From assembly GCA_003279935.1 (NCBI GenBank), contig QCGL01000004.1:1-64000 (forward strand): a stretch of DNA of 64,000 nt, read 5' to 3'. Source of the stretch: Prochlorococcus sp. AG-388-A04. GTDB taxonomy: Bacteria > Cyanobacteriota > Cyanobacteriia > PCC-6307 > Cyanobiaceae. The notes under the pieces are model-generated. The model was given only the letters and a program-made list of their open reading frames with translations, was not told where the DNA came from and ran no database searches. Of the stretch, positions 18,848 to 28,380 are shown one piece after another. The position numbers were made by a program, and so were the translations under genes. The first letter of the stretch is position 1. Each line of letters opens with the position of its first letter.

Positions 18848-19576
18848 ATGGAGACTCACAAAACTTCTTTATTGATTTTGGTATTAATATTAATCTTTGC
18901 AGTTATACATAGTGGAGGTGCTGCTTTGAGAAGCAGAGCAGAGGCTGTTATAGGACCAAGATTATGGAGATTGCTTTTTGTTTCTTTAAGTTTGCCATCT
19001 GCAGTGATTTTAATTAGTTATTTTTTAGCGCATAGATACGATGGCATTAGATTATGGAATTTGCAGGGTAATAATTATGTATTTTTGTTGGTTTGGATTT
19101 TAACTGCTATAAGTTTTTTATTTTTATATCCTGCAACATATAATTTATTAGAAATTCCTTCAGTTTTAAAACCACAAGTTAGGATATATGGGACTGGAAT
19201 AATGAGAATAACAAGACATCCGCAAGCATTTGGCCAAATTATTTGGTGTTTAGCTCATACATTATGGATTGGGACATCGTTTACATTCATCACTTCGCTA
19301 GGGCTAATTTCCCATCACCTTTTTGCAATATGGCATGGTGATAAAAGATTAGAAATTAAATTTGGTGAAGAATTTTATAAGTACAAAGAAAGTACCTCAG
19401 TAATCCCATTCGTCGCAATATTTGATGGAAGACAGCAAATAAAACTAAAAGAATTTTTTAAATTATCACAACTTGGGATATTAATAGCCATTGCAATAAT
19501 CTGGTGGTCGCATAAATATATAAATATTGCTGTTACAACATTTAATTCATCTTTTATGTCTAAAATTTTCAATTAG
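18848..19576 (+). CDS. Z-ISO: Probable 15-cis-zeta-carotene isomerase (NnrU family)
   Basis: Integral membrane protein of the NnrU family, often named after denitrification genes, but this one matches the plant zeta-carotene isomerase Z-ISO, a haem b enzyme needed between phytoene desaturase and zeta-carotene desaturase. Six or so hydrophobic segments span the 242 residues. Key segments: IHSGGAALRSRAE (H21), RHPQAFGQIIWCLAHTLWIGTSF (C134 and H137) and SHHLFAIWHGDKRLE. In the plant enzyme two histidines and a nearby cysteine three residues before the second histidine are haem ligands, and that C-x-x-H spacing is present here. Context supports it: crtB and crtP are within 4.5 kb. Assignment is by recognised motifs, not a search. 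Confidence 0.8.
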   Translation: METHKTSLLILVLILIFAVIHSGGAALRSRAEAVIGPRLWRLLFVSLSLPSAVILISYFLAHRYDGIRLWNLQGNNYVFLLVWILTAISFLFLYPATYNLLEIPSVLKPQVRIYGTGIMRITRHPQAFGQIIWCLAHTLWIGTSFTFITSLGLISHHLFAIWHGDKRLEIKFGEEFYKYKESTSVIPFVAIFDGRQQIKLKEFFKLSQLGILIAIAIIWWSHKYINIAVTTFNSSFMSKIFN

Positions 19577-19609
19577 CAGTTTAGTATAAATATATAAATA
19601 TTATTTAAA

Positions 19610-21625
19610 ATGCCTCAAGCTTCAGAAATTGCCTGGTTGATTCCTGTCTTTCCACTTATTGGAGCGGTGCTTTCTGGCTTAGGCTTAATATGTGCGAATA
19701 AAAAAATAAATAATTCTAGAGAAATTGTTTCGATCAGTCTTTTGTCATTAGTTGGTGTTTCTGCGGTATTTAGCTATAAAACATTAATTGAGCAAATAGA
19801 TGGCTATCAATCAGTAGAAAAATTATTTGTTTGGGCAAGTGCAGGAGATTTTACAATACCAATGGGATTTGTTCTCGACCCATTAGGAAGCGTAATGCTT
19901 ACATTGGTAACCACAATTACATTATTAGTCATGATTTACTCTCATGGTTATATGGCCCATGATAAAGGTTACGTAAGATTTTTTACATATTTAGCACTCT
20001 TCAGTAGTTCGATGATGGGATTAATTATTAGTCCAAACTTGTTAGAAATATACGTTTTTTGGGAATTAGTAGGAATGTGTTCTTACTTATTAGTTGGTTT
20101 CTGGTACGACAGAGATGGTGCAGCAAATGCTGCTCAAAAAGCTTTTGTTGTAAATAGAGTTGGAGACTTTGGATTATTACTGGGAATTTTGGGTCTATTT
20201 TGGGCTACAAAAAGCTTTGACTTTAATGAAATTGCTATAGGAGTATCACAGTCAGTTTCAGAGAATTCGTTGCCAGTATGGGCTGCATTATTACTTTGTT
20301 TCTTAGTCTTTTTGGGCCCTATGGCAAAATCTGCTCAATTTCCTCTTCATGTATGGCTACCAGACGCCATGGAAGGACCAACTCCTATTTCAGCTCTTAT
20401 TCATGCAGCGACGATGGTTGCTGCTGGAATATTCTTAGTAGCAAGGCTCCAACCTCTCTACTCATTATTCCCTTCAATTCAATTCATTATTGCTTTAGTT
20501 GGCACTATTACATGTTTCTTAGGTGCGTCTATTGCTTTAACCCAAATGGATCTTAAAAAAGGTTTGGCATATAGTACTGTTTCTCAGCTCGGCTATATGA
20601 TGCTTGCGATGGGTTGTGGTGCTCCAGTAGCAGGAATTTTTCACTTAATAACACATGCTTGCTTCAAAGCAATGTTGTTTTTAGGATCAGGCTCAGTAAT
20701 TCATGCGATGGAAGAAGTGGTTGGTCATCAACCTGTACTCGCACAAGATATGAGGTTGATGGGAGGCTTAAGAAAGAAAATGCCCTTTACTTCTATAACT
20801 TTTTTAATAGGTTGCGTAGCTATAAGTGGTATTCCTCCTTTAGCTGGGTTTTGGAGTAAAGACGAAATATTGGGAAATGCTTTTATCTCATTTCCAGCTT
20901 TTTGGTTTGTAGGATTATTAACAGCAGGAATGACTGCCTTTTATATGTTCAGACTTTATTTTTTAACGTTTGAAGGGGATTTCAGAGGGGAAAATAAGGA
21001 ATTACAAAAAGAACTTTTATTAGCCTCCGAAATTAATATAGAAGAAGAAGAACATGAAGAGGAACATGGCTCACTCCATGAGTCACCTTGGTCTATGACA
21101 TTTCCATTGGTTTTTCTAGCAGTACCTTCAGTAATAATAGGATTTATGGGATTTCCATGGGATAGTAAATTTGCAAACTTATTAGATCCAGAAGAAGCAT
21201 TGATTGCTTTAGAGTCCTTTGAGTTACAAGAATTTTTACCTCTAGCTATTGCTTCCGTTTTTATTGCATCAATAGGTATAACTATTGCTTATCAAGCTTA
21301 TTTTGCTAAAAAAATTAACTTATCAAAATTATTTGCACAAAGATTTCCATCTGTTAATAAGTTTTTATCAAATAAATGGTATTTAGATGATATTAATGAA
21401 AAACTTTTTGTGAAAGGCAGTAGAAAACTTGCAAAAGAAGTTTTAGAAGTAGATTCCAAAGTTGTTGATGGGGTGGTAAATCTGACTGGACTTGTAACAT
21501 TGGGCAGTGGAGAGGGTTTAAAGTATTTTGAAACCGGCAGAGCTCAATTCTATGCTCTTATAGTTTTTGGAGGGGTCATTTTGTTGGTAGCAATATTTGG
21601 TTTCCAATCACCCCAAGTAACTTAA
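19610..21625 (+). CDS. ndhF: NDH-1 subunit 5 (NdhF1)
   Basis: Proton-pumping, antiporter-like membrane subunit of NDH-1. The 671-residue protein is nearly all transmembrane, with the conserved cores FWELVGMCSYLLVGFWY, PLHVWLPDAMEGPTPISALIHAATMV and STVSQLGYMMLAMG, a cytoplasmic acidic/His-rich loop (about 480-500, EEEEHEEEHG) and the long C-terminal extension with KWYLDDINEKLFVKG. It pairs with NdhD1 downstream, the combination of the NDH-1L complex for respiration and cyclic flow. ATG start, 33 bases after the isomerase candidate. Confidence 0.95.
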   Translation: MPQASEIAWLIPVFPLIGAVLSGLGLICANKKINNSREIVSISLLSLVGVSAVFSYKTLIEQIDGYQSVEKLFVWASAGDFTIPMGFVLDPLGSVMLTLVTTITLLVMIYSHGYMAHDKGYVRFFTYLALFSSSMMGLIISPNLLEIYVFWELVGMCSYLLVGFWYDRDGAANAAQKAFVVNRVGDFGLLLGILGLFWATKSFDFNEIAIGVSQSVSENSLPVWAALLLCFLVFLGPMAKSAQFPLHVWLPDAMEGPTPISALIHAATMVAAGIFLVARLQPLYSLFPSIQFIIALVGTITCFLGASIALTQMDLKKGLAYSTVSQLGYMMLAMGCGAPVAGIFHLITHACFKAMLFLGSGSVIHAMEEVVGHQPVLAQDMRLMGGLRKKMPFTSITFLIGCVAISGIPPLAGFWSKDEILGNAFISFPAFWFVGLLTAGMTAFYMFRLYFLTFEGDFRGENKELQKELLLASEINIEEEEHEEEHGSLHESPWSMTFPLVFLAVPSVIIGFMGFPWDSKFANLLDPEEALIALESFELQEFLPLAIASVFIASIGITIAYQAYFAKKINLSKLFAQRFPSVNKFLSNKWYLDDINEKLFVKGSRKLAKEVLEVDSKVVDGVVNLTGLVTLGSGEGLKYFETGRAQFYALIVFGGVILLVAIFGFQSPQVT

Positions 21626-21709
21626 TAACAAATGTGTGTCTTCACTGTCCATGGGATGAAAAAATCTAGATAATTTCTAGACTTTGTTTAAGATCAATTT
21701 CTTATTCAT

Positions 21710-23350
21710 TTGAGCAGCTATTTTTTTACACATTTTGCATTACATACAATAGGAACATTAGGTGGAGGTTTATCTGATTTTCCCTGGTTATCAGTATCTA
21801 TTCTTTTCCCAATTGGTAGCGCATTTTTGATACCTTTTTTCCCTGATAATGGAGAGGGTAAACAAGTAAGATGGTTCGCTTTAAGTGTTGCTTTAATTAC
21901 TTTTCTGGTAACTGTAGGATCTTATATAAACGGTTTTGATATCAATAATGAAAACGTTCAACTTAAAGAAAGTATAAATTGGCTTCCGAAGCTAGGACTT
22001 ACTTGGTCAGTCGGAGCTGATGGGATTTCAATGCCTCTTATATTGTTAACTAGTTTTATAACAGCCCTAGCTGTCTTAGCGGCATGGCCGGTAAAGTTTA
22101 AACCCAAATTATTTTTCTTTTTAATACTTATTATGGATGGAGGACAAATAGCTGTTTTTGCCGTTCAAGATATGCTTCTATTCTTTTTAAGTTGGGAGCT
22201 GGAGCTTTTACCAGTATATTTACTTTTAGCTATATGGGGAGGGAAAAATAGACAATATGCAGCTACAAAATTCATCATTTATACCGCTGGGAGTTCTATC
22301 TTTATCCTTTTAGCCGCATTGGCAATGGGTTTTTATGGTACTGAAGTTCCAAACTTTGAGTTTTCTCATTTGGCTAATCAAGATTTTGGCCAAAACTTTC
22401 AAATCCTTTGTTACATAGCTTTATTAGTCGCCTTTGGTGTTAAACTTCCAATTGTCCCTTTGCATACTTGGCTCCCTGATGCTCATGGGGAGGCTACAGC
22501 ACCTGTGCATATGTTATTGGCAGGTATTTTATTGAAGATGGGAGGATATGCTCTTTTAAGATTTAATGCACAATTATTACCTATTGCACATGCTCAATTC
22601 TCTCCACTATTGATAGTTCTTGGAGTAGTTAATATAATTTACGCTGCATTAACATCATTTGCACAAAGAAATCTTAAAAGGAAAATTGCTTATAGTTCAA
22701 TAAGTCATATGGGTTTTGTCTTAATTGGAATAGGAAGTTTTAGTAGTCTTGGGACAAGTGGAGCGATGTTGCAAATGGTTAGTCATGGACTAATTGGAGC
22801 AAGTTTATTTTTTCTTGTTGGAGCAACTTATGACAGAACAAAGACTCTAAAACTAGATGAAATGGGTGGAGTAGGACAAAAAATGCGTATTATGTTTGCA
22901 TTATGGACTGCCTGCTCTCTTGCTTCTCTTGCCTTACCAGGTATGAGTGGATTTGTTTCTGAGTTAATGGTATTTACTGGATTTGTTACCGATGAAGTTT
23001 ATACTTTGCCTTTTAGAGTAATAATGGCATCTTTAGCTGCAATAGGGGTGATACTTACTCCAATTTATTTACTGTCAATGTTACGTGAGATTTTCTTCGG
23101 TAAAGAAAATCCAAAGTTAACTGAAGATAAGAATTTAATTGATGCAGAGCCTAGAGAGGTATACATTATAGCCTGTTTACTCATACCAATCATCGGGATA
23201 GGTTTATATCCAAGGTTAGTTACAGAAAGTTATTTGGCTACAGTAAATAACTTGGTTGATAGAGATTTAAATGCTGTTAAAAGCCTACCAAAGACAAATG
23301 TTTTTGCGGGAAATAAATCAAATCAAATATTAAAAGCACCAACTATTTAA
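21710..23350 (+). CDS. ndhD: NDH-1 subunit 4 (NdhD1)
   Basis: Antiporter-like membrane subunit of NDH-1. The 546-residue open frame has the conserved [53 protein letters not shown] and [16 protein letters not shown] segments. Start assignment is weak: the first usable codon is TTG at 21710; no ATG or GTG lies before the first conserved helix ([17 protein letters not shown]), so about 20 N-terminal residues are uncertain. It follows ndhF with an 84-base gap and is probably co-transcribed. Confidence 0.94.
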   Translation: MSSYFFTHFALHTIGTLGGGLSDFPWLSVSILFPIGSAFLIPFFPDNGEGKQVRWFALSVALITFLVTVGSYINGFDINNENVQLKESINWLPKLGLTWSVGADGISMPLILLTSFITALAVLAAWPVKFKPKLFFFLILIMDGGQIAVFAVQDMLLFFLSWELELLPVYLLLAIWGGKNRQYAATKFIIYTAGSSIFILLAALAMGFYGTEVPNFEFSHLANQDFGQNFQILCYIALLVAFGVKLPIVPLHTWLPDAHGEATAPVHMLLAGILLKMGGYALLRFNAQLLPIAHAQFSPLLIVLGVVNIIYAALTSFAQRNLKRKIAYSSISHMGFVLIGIGSFSSLGTSGAMLQMVSHGLIGASLFFLVGATYDRTKTLKLDEMGGVGQKMRIMFALWTACSLASLALPGMSGFVSELMVFTGFVTDEVYTLPFRVIMASLAAIGVILTPIYLLSMLREIFFGKENPKLTEDKNLIDAEPREVYIIACLLIPIIGIGLYPRLVTESYLATVNNLVDRDLNAVKSLPKTNVFAGNKSNQILKAPTI

Positions 23351-23421
23351 GTTTCTTAACATGTTTATTATTTTTTGGCATGACAATTGATATAAAGATA
23401 TCTTGAAAAAGATTATATCTA

Positions 23422-24294
23422 ATTAAAGTAACTAATTCTCATTCTATTGATGGGTCACAGCTAGGACCTAGATTACTCATAAAATTCCTTCAAGATGCAG
23501 CTGGAAGGGGTGATCTTGATCCATGGGATATTGATGTTATTAGTGTTATCGATAGTTTTTTAGAGCAGTTTAATCATAATTTGCAATATTCATCCAATAA
23601 TCAAATTTCATATCAAAAAGACTTATCTGAGACGAGTGAAGCATTTTTTGCCGCCTCTGTATTAGTTAATTTAAAAGCTCAACTTTTAGAATCTGATGTA
23701 TTTCCAGAAGAAACATTAGGCTATGAAGAAGAAATTGGGATGGATAATCAAGAATGGATTAATCAAGGATTTGACATACCAAAATATCCTGAAAAATATC
23801 TTAGAAGAAGATCTGTAGCTCAACCCGTTATTAAACGTACATCTACATTAGGAGAACTCGTTAGTCAATTGGAGTCTATTGCGGAAATAATTGAAACGCA
23901 GGATCTTTTGCTTATGAAAAGGAAAAGAAATAAAAAATATTCTGATAAGATTCTGATCTCTAAAGTTCAATCTTTAGCACATCGTGAAAAGCTACCTGAA
24001 ACAACTAAAGCACTTGGCAAGTTTCTTGATGGATGGGAAAAGGCATTACAATGGACTGATTTTGAATATTTAGTTAATAAATGGCAGACAGTAGTAAAAA
24101 GTGATTTAGATAAAGATAGACTGGGTGTCTTTTGGGCTTTGTTATTTTTATCATCAGAAAATAAAATTGAATTAAAACAACAATATTCTCTTTATGGGCC
24201 AATACAAATTAAAAGAATTATTCCAGATGGAGAATTAGCTCAATTACCTATTGAAAATCTTGAGGTGTCAGAAACTTCTTCAACTGCTGCTTAG
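23422..24294 (+). CDS. scpA: Segregation and condensation protein A (ScpA), non-standard start
   Basis: Kleisin-like partner of SMC-ScpB in chromosome condensation. The frame is open from 23407; residues encoded just upstream of the first standard codon (TTG 23581) are the ScpA N-terminal domain: LGPRLLIKFLQDAA followed by GDLDPWDIDVISVIDSFLEQF, matching the GPLDLLLHLI...DIWDI pattern. No ATG, GTG or TTG occurs in frame between the stop at 23404 and 23581. The ATT at 23422 is my best candidate start, giving 290 residues; TTG 23581 would cut off the SMC-binding part. The C-terminal part (about 190-280) has the winged-helix-like stretch VFWALLFLSSENKIELKQ typical of ScpA. Confidence 0.72.
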   Translation: MKVTNSHSIDGSQLGPRLLIKFLQDAAGRGDLDPWDIDVISVIDSFLEQFNHNLQYSSNNQISYQKDLSETSEAFFAASVLVNLKAQLLESDVFPEETLGYEEEIGMDNQEWINQGFDIPKYPEKYLRRRSVAQPVIKRTSTLGELVSQLESIAEIIETQDLLLMKRKRNKKYSDKILISKVQSLAHREKLPETTKALGKFLDGWEKALQWTDFEYLVNKWQTVVKSDLDKDRLGVFWALLFLSSENKIELKQQYSLYGPIQIKRIIPDGELAQLPIENLEVSETSSTAA

Positions 24295-24345
24295 TAGTAA
24301 AAGAGTAATAAAGTATAATCTTTAAAAAAGAGGTCTATAGAACTG

Positions 24346-25524
24346 ATGAAGGCAATGATACTTGCAGCAGGTAAAGGAACTCGCATTCAGCCAATAACGC
24401 ATATTATTCCTAAACCAATGATTCCTATTTTGCAAAAACCCGTGATGGAATTTCTCTTGGAACTTTTAAAAGAACATGGTTTTAAAGAAATAATGGTAAA
24501 TGTTTCTCATCTTGCAGAGGAAATTGAAAACTATTTTAGGGACGGACAAAGATTTGGTGTTGAGATAGCTTATAGCTTTGAAGGAAGAATTGAGGATGGA
24601 GAAATGATTGGTGATGCTTTAGGTTCGGCCGGAGGATTAAAAAAAATTCAAGATTTTCAAAACTTTTTTGATGAAACTTTTGTTGTATTGTGCGGCGACG
24701 CCTTAGTTGATTTAGATTTGACTGAAGCTGTTAAAAATCATAAGAAAAAAGGGGCGATAGCAAGCCTAATAACAAAAAAGGTACCTAGAGAACAGCTATC
24801 TAGTTATGGAGTTGTAGTATCTGATGAAAATGGCCGAATTAAAGCTTTTCAAGAAAAACCGGATATAGATGATGCTTTGAGTGATTCAATTAATACTGGT
24901 ATTTATCTTTTTGAGCCTGAGATTTTTAACTATATTCCATCAGGAGATAAATTTGATATTGGGGCTGATCTATTTCCTAAACTTGTTGAAATGGATTTGC
25001 CATTTTTTGCTTTGCCGATGGATTTTGAGTGGGTAGATATCGGAAAAGTTCCTGATTACTGGAGTGCGATTAGAAATGTTTTATTAGGTAAAGTAAGGCA
25101 AGTGGAAATTCCTGGAAAAGAAATTAAGCCTGGAGTCTTTACGGGTCTTAATGTTGCTGCAAATTGGGATAAAGTTAATATAAAAGGACCCGTTTATATT
25201 GGAGGGATGACAAGAATAGAAGATGGTGCAACTATTATTGGACCCTCTATGATTGGACCAAGTTGTTGCATTTGTGAGGGTGCAACTATAGATAACTCTA
25301 TAATCTTTGATTATTCAAAAATTGGGAAAGGAGTGCAACTTGTCGATAAATTAGTATTTGGTAGATATTGTGTTGGAAAAAATGGAGACCATTTTGATTT
25401 GAAAGATGCTTCTTTGGATTGGTTAATAACAGACTCAAGAAGATTAGATTTAACTGAACCATCTCCTCAACAAAAAGCTATGGCAGAATTACTGGGAACT
25501 GATTTGATTAACATTCCAGATTGA
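24346..25524 (+). CDS. Sugar-phosphate nucleotidyltransferase with hexapeptide tail
   Basis: NDP-sugar pyrophosphorylase that joins a sugar-1-phosphate to a nucleotide. In the 392-residue protein the N-terminal Rossmann-type domain shows MILAAGKGTRIQPIT, KPMIPI, GSAGGLKK and VLCGDALVDLDL; residues about 255-340 are isoleucine-rich hexapeptide repeats forming a left-handed beta helix (GGMTRIEDGATIIGPSMIGPS). This layout fits mannose-1-phosphate guanylyltransferase or glucose-1-phosphate transferase types; substrate cannot be decided. A Shine-Dalgarno-like AAAGAGG lies 13 bases before the ATG. It overlaps the end of metF by 17 bases, tail to tail. Confidence 0.87.
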   Translation: MKAMILAAGKGTRIQPITHIIPKPMIPILQKPVMEFLLELLKEHGFKEIMVNVSHLAEEIENYFRDGQRFGVEIAYSFEGRIEDGEMIGDALGSAGGLKKIQDFQNFFDETFVVLCGDALVDLDLTEAVKNHKKKGAIASLITKKVPREQLSSYGVVVSDENGRIKAFQEKPDIDDALSDSINTGIYLFEPEIFNYIPSGDKFDIGADLFPKLVEMDLPFFALPMDFEWVDIGKVPDYWSAIRNVLLGKVRQVEIPGKEIKPGVFTGLNVAANWDKVNIKGPVYIGGMTRIEDGATIIGPSMIGPSCCICEGATIDNSIIFDYSKIGKGVQLVDKLVFGRYCVGKNGDHFDLKDASLDWLITDSRRLDLTEPSPQQKAMAELLGTDLINIPD

Positions 25525-26398
25525 GTCCAGCTTTTTCAAGTATCTCTGGGATAAGATGTTCTGATTTTACTGCCATAAGATGAATCCCCTCTGCAATATT
25601 AATAAAATCTTTAGCTTGCTCTGAAGCAATTAATATTCCTTCTTGAAGTGGATTTTTTGCATCTTTGAGACGATTTAAAACATTTTCAGGAATATTTGCT
25701 CCAGGTACAAATTTATTTATGAAAAGGGCATTTTTATATGATTTTAAAAGAAATACTCCTGCAATAACTGGTATCTCAAGTGGATTGCTGATTTCGTTAC
25801 AAAAGTCTGCTAAACATTTTCTATCCATAACTATTTGAGTTTGTAAGAAATTTGCTCCAGCCTCCTTTTTTTTTATTGTTCTACTTTTTAAACTTCTTTG
25901 ATTTCGACAACTTGGATCTACTGCAGCACCTGAAAAGATCTTAGTGCTTTTGTCTGGAAGTTGTTTAAAAGTAGGATCAATTCCTTGATTGAATGATTGA
26001 ATTTGTTTTAATAATCGCACTGCCTCAAACTCATGAACTGCTTTTGTTTCTTGCTGATCACCAGCTTTGACAGAATCTCCTGTAATGCATAAAATATTTT
26101 TAATACCTAATGCATTCGCTCCAAGAATATCTGATTGTAAAGCGATTTTATTACGATCTCTACATGAGATTTGCATTATAGGTTCTATCCCATTTTCCAG
26201 TAATAGTTTAGACATTGCTAAACTGCACATCCTCATTATTGCTCTACTTCCGTCTGTAACATTAACAGCATGCACCTTATTTTTGAGAAGTTGTGCTATT
26301 TTAAGAGATCTTATGGGGTCTCCTCCTCTTGGCGGCATTAATTCTGCTGTAATTACTTTTGAATTTTTTTCTAAAGTTTGCTGAAGTTTTGATTTCAA
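25508..26398 (-). CDS. metF: 5,10-methylenetetrahydrofolate reductase
   Basis: Flavin enzyme making 5-methyl-THF for methionine synthesis. The 296-residue TIM-barrel protein opens VITAELMPPRGGDP, contains VNVTDGSRAIMRMC, the dinucleotide/folate region NILCITGDSVKAGDQ and AGANFLQTQIVMD. The start is TTG at 26398 with no alternative before the conserved ELMPPRG. It is convergent with the nucleotidyltransferase and divergent from the PedR-like gene. Confidence 0.9.
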   Translation of the reverse strand: MKSKLQQTLEKNSKVITAELMPPRGGDPIRSLKIAQLLKNKVHAVNVTDGSRAIMRMCSLAMSKLLLENGIEPIMQISCRDRNKIALQSDILGANALGIKNILCITGDSVKAGDQQETKAVHEFEAVRLLKQIQSFNQGIDPTFKQLPDKSTKIFSGAAVDPSCRNQRSLKSRTIKKKEAGANFLQTQIVMDRKCLADFCNEISNPLEIPVIAGVFLLKSYKNALFINKFVPGANIPENVLNRLKDAKNPLQEGILIASEQAKDFINIAEGIHLMAVKSEHLIPEILEKAGLNLEC

Positions 26399-26475
26399 TT
26401 GCTTTTTTTCCTTACTTGGTTAAGAAGTTTACTGTTACTGCTAAACTCAATTAATATATTAAAGGAACTGTTTAA

Positions 26476-26754
26476 ATGCAAATGGTTGAAGAAGGTGTTA
26501 ACGACATTGATATGATGGGTCTCTCATCTAGAGAGATGGAAATCATAGATCTAGTAGCTGATGGGCTTACAAATCAAGAAATTGCTGTAAAGCTTACTAT
26601 TAGTAAAAGAACTGTTGATAATCATGTAAGTAATATGTTTACCAAGACAGGCTCCAAAAATAGAGTAGCACTATTAAACTGGGCAATGGATCATGGAAAA
26701 ATCTGTAGAGATGGATTTAATTGTTGCACTCTGCCTGATTCAGATCAAGATTAA
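26476..26754 (+). CDS. pedR: Small LuxR/GerE-type regulator, PedR-like
   Basis: A 92-residue protein that is little more than a LuxR helix-turn-helix (LSSREMEIIDLVADGLTNQEIAVKLTISKRTVDNHVSNMFTKTG, residues 16-59), without receiver domain. It resembles PedR of Synechocystis, which senses photosynthetic electron flow through cysteine redox changes. Three cysteines lie after the HTH: C77, C83 and C84. A good Shine-Dalgarno (AAAGGAA) precedes the ATG. The PedR name is inferred from size, HTH and C-terminal cysteines. Its 3-prime end overlaps a small gene on the other strand by 38 bases. Confidence 0.78.
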   Translation: MQMVEEGVNDIDMMGLSSREMEIIDLVADGLTNQEIAVKLTISKRTVDNHVSNMFTKTGSKNRVALLNWAMDHGKICRDGFNCCTLPDSDQD

Positions 26755-26902
26755 TATTATTTTCTTTATCGATACTGGCTACCAAATTTATTAAACAACA
26801 ATGTCCTGAATTCATTTCAAAAAGTTGTGCATAATCAAGACAGGCTTCTTTATCAGAGTTGGTAAATCTTAATACCCCATCGTTATCATAAAGACCATAC
26901 AT
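26717..26902 (-). CDS. Small conserved-looking hypothetical protein
   Basis: A 61-residue protein with an ATG start lying outside any other gene: MYGLYDNDGVLRF, then a region with three cysteines (one in EACLDY, two adjacent in HCCLIN) and an acidic tail. No domain is recognised. The protein-like composition and the resemblance I recall to short picocyanobacterial proteins beginning MYGLYD support it. Its last 38 bases overlap the end of the PedR-like gene tail to tail. Function unknown. Confidence 0.62.
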   Translation of the reverse strand: MYGLYDNDGVLRFTNSDKEACLDYAQLFEMNSGHCCLINLVASIDKENNINLDLNQAECNN

Positions 26903-26978
26903 GTCTAAAAATAATAATATTTACCTCTCAAATATAAAGAGAATATAAAGGGAACGAGAGTTTTTTAGCTAGTTTTTT

Positions 26979-27455
26979 TTAAATCTTCTTTCCCCATTTT
27001 GAAAATGGATGTTTTGTCAGATTAAGATTAGTATATCTTTTTAGACCAGTAATTTCTTTTGCTATAAAAGATTGAAGAATAACTTGTTCTTCCTCTTTAG
27101 TAAGCTCAATCTCGGCAATTTCTAAAGGAAAATTTTTGTCTTTAAAGCAATCTACAATCCAATCTTTTCGATCAATTTTTAAAAAGAATCTTTCTTTTTT
27201 AATTGTATTGGTAAGAGTTGACATGATTTTTTCACCTTCACTATTTGGTATTGAGTATTCATATTCGTAATTAGTAAAATTTTTGATATGTTTTTTAAGT
27301 GCAATTTTAAAGTTATTGCTGTCATATCTGATTCTGACTATCCAATCCTCCAAATCGTGGGAAAGATAGCCCTGCTCTATAAAAGTCTTATGAGTAATAA
27401 AATCCTTCCATTGATCATTTTTGATAAGAAATCGTCTTTCAATTTCTAATGACAT
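26979..27455 (-). CDS. CYTH-domain protein (triphosphate tunnel family)
   Basis: A 158-residue single CYTH domain. The family includes inorganic triphosphatases and class IV adenylate cyclases. It starts MSLEIERRFLI, where E4-x-E6-x-(R/K)8 is the metal-binding signature with arginine in the last position; further charged strands follow (WIVRIRYDS, FKIALKKH, YEYEYSIP, LEIAEIEL), as expected for a beta tunnel. Triphosphatase activity is the likelier role for single-domain bacterial members. The nadK stop abuts its ATG (TAG-ATG), so it is at the tail of the ndh-nadK operon. Confidence 0.82.
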   Translation of the reverse strand: MSLEIERRFLIKNDQWKDFITHKTFIEQGYLSHDLEDWIVRIRYDSNNFKIALKKHIKNFTNYEYEYSIPNSEGEKIMSTLTNTIKKERFFLKIDRKDWIVDCFKDKNFPLEIAEIELTKEEEQVILQSFIAKEITGLKRYTNLNLTKHPFSKWGKKI

Positions 27456-28370
27456 CTAATTATTTTGATTATTCTTTAATGATAAGTCTCCTTTCCAATC
27501 GAGCTTTTTGATTAATGTAATGTAATAGGAAATGCTTTTATTAAATTTAATCATTTTACAGGGCTTTGTTACTTTATTAATTTCACAATAATCGTTTTCT
27601 TTTATAGTCATACACTTTGAACCATCTTTCCATAGCTTTATTTCTCTTTTATTCTTTTGAACGACTCTAATAACTACTTTACTTGTATCAGGAATAATAA
27701 TTGGCCGGCTAGCTAAGGTCATAGGACATATTGGATTTATAACGAATGCATTTATTGAGGGGTGTACTATTGGACCTCCTGCTGCCATAGAGTATGCAGT
27801 TGAACCAGTTGAGGAGGAAATAATTAAACCATCACCTTTGTATTCGTTTACTTTCTCATTATCTATTTCGATTTGAATTTGATTGGTTGGAGAAATATCT
27901 TCTTCAACAGATTTAAAATAAAAATCATTTAAAGCATCATAGCTTTTGAGAAGTTTTCTTTCTCTATTCTTCTCGTTGCTATAAACATCACAATGTAATC
28001 TGTTTCTAAAATCAATTATGAATTCTTCTTTTTCTAAAATTTTGATAAATGATTGGTCAAATAAAAAATCCTTTTCTTGAGTCAAAAATCCTAAATTACC
28101 GCCAATATTAAAACTAAGAATAGGAATATCATAGTTTACTAATGCATTTGCAGATTTAAGAACAGTTCCATCACCACCAAGAACAATTACTAGATCAGGT
28201 AATACAGCAAGATTGTAGAAGTAGCTTTCTAATTGATTGTTATCAAAATCACTTTCTATCCTTTTTGATTTAATATTTCTAGCTTTTAGAGCCTTATTAC
28301 AAAATATAGATGCTTCTTTAGCAGTTAAGCTGTTAGAACGATAAATAATAAGCACCAATGAAAGATTCAC
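27456..28370 (-). CDS. nadK: NAD kinase
   Basis: Phosphorylates NAD(H) to NADP(H). The 304-residue protein has the GGDGT nucleotide motif at G65-T69, the NLGFLTQ segment and the glycine-rich [24 protein letters not shown] region. The start is GTG at 28370. It lies ten bases after ndhE in the leftward run gltA-ndhA-I-G-E-nadK-CYTH, which ties NADP supply to NDH-1 genes at least transcriptionally. Confidence 0.93.
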   Translation of the reverse strand: MNLSLVLIIYRSNSLTAKEASIFCNKALKARNIKSKRIESDFDNNQLESYFYNLAVLPDLVIVLGGDGTVLKSANALVNYDIPILSFNIGGNLGFLTQEKDFLFDQSFIKILEKEEFIIDFRNRLHCDVYSNEKNRERKLLKSYDALNDFYFKSVEEDISPTNQIQIEIDNEKVNEYKGDGLIISSSTGSTAYSMAAGGPIVHPSINAFVINPICPMTLASRPIIIPDTSKVVIRVVQKNKREIKLWKDGSKCMTIKENDYCEINKVTKPCKMIKFNKSISYYITLIKKLDWKGDLSLKNNQNN

Positions 28371-28380
28371 TTGATGCTTT

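Noticed and set aside
23581-24294. scpA beginning at TTG 23581
   Set aside because: This would remove the conserved N-terminal SMC-binding region that is intact in frame upstream.
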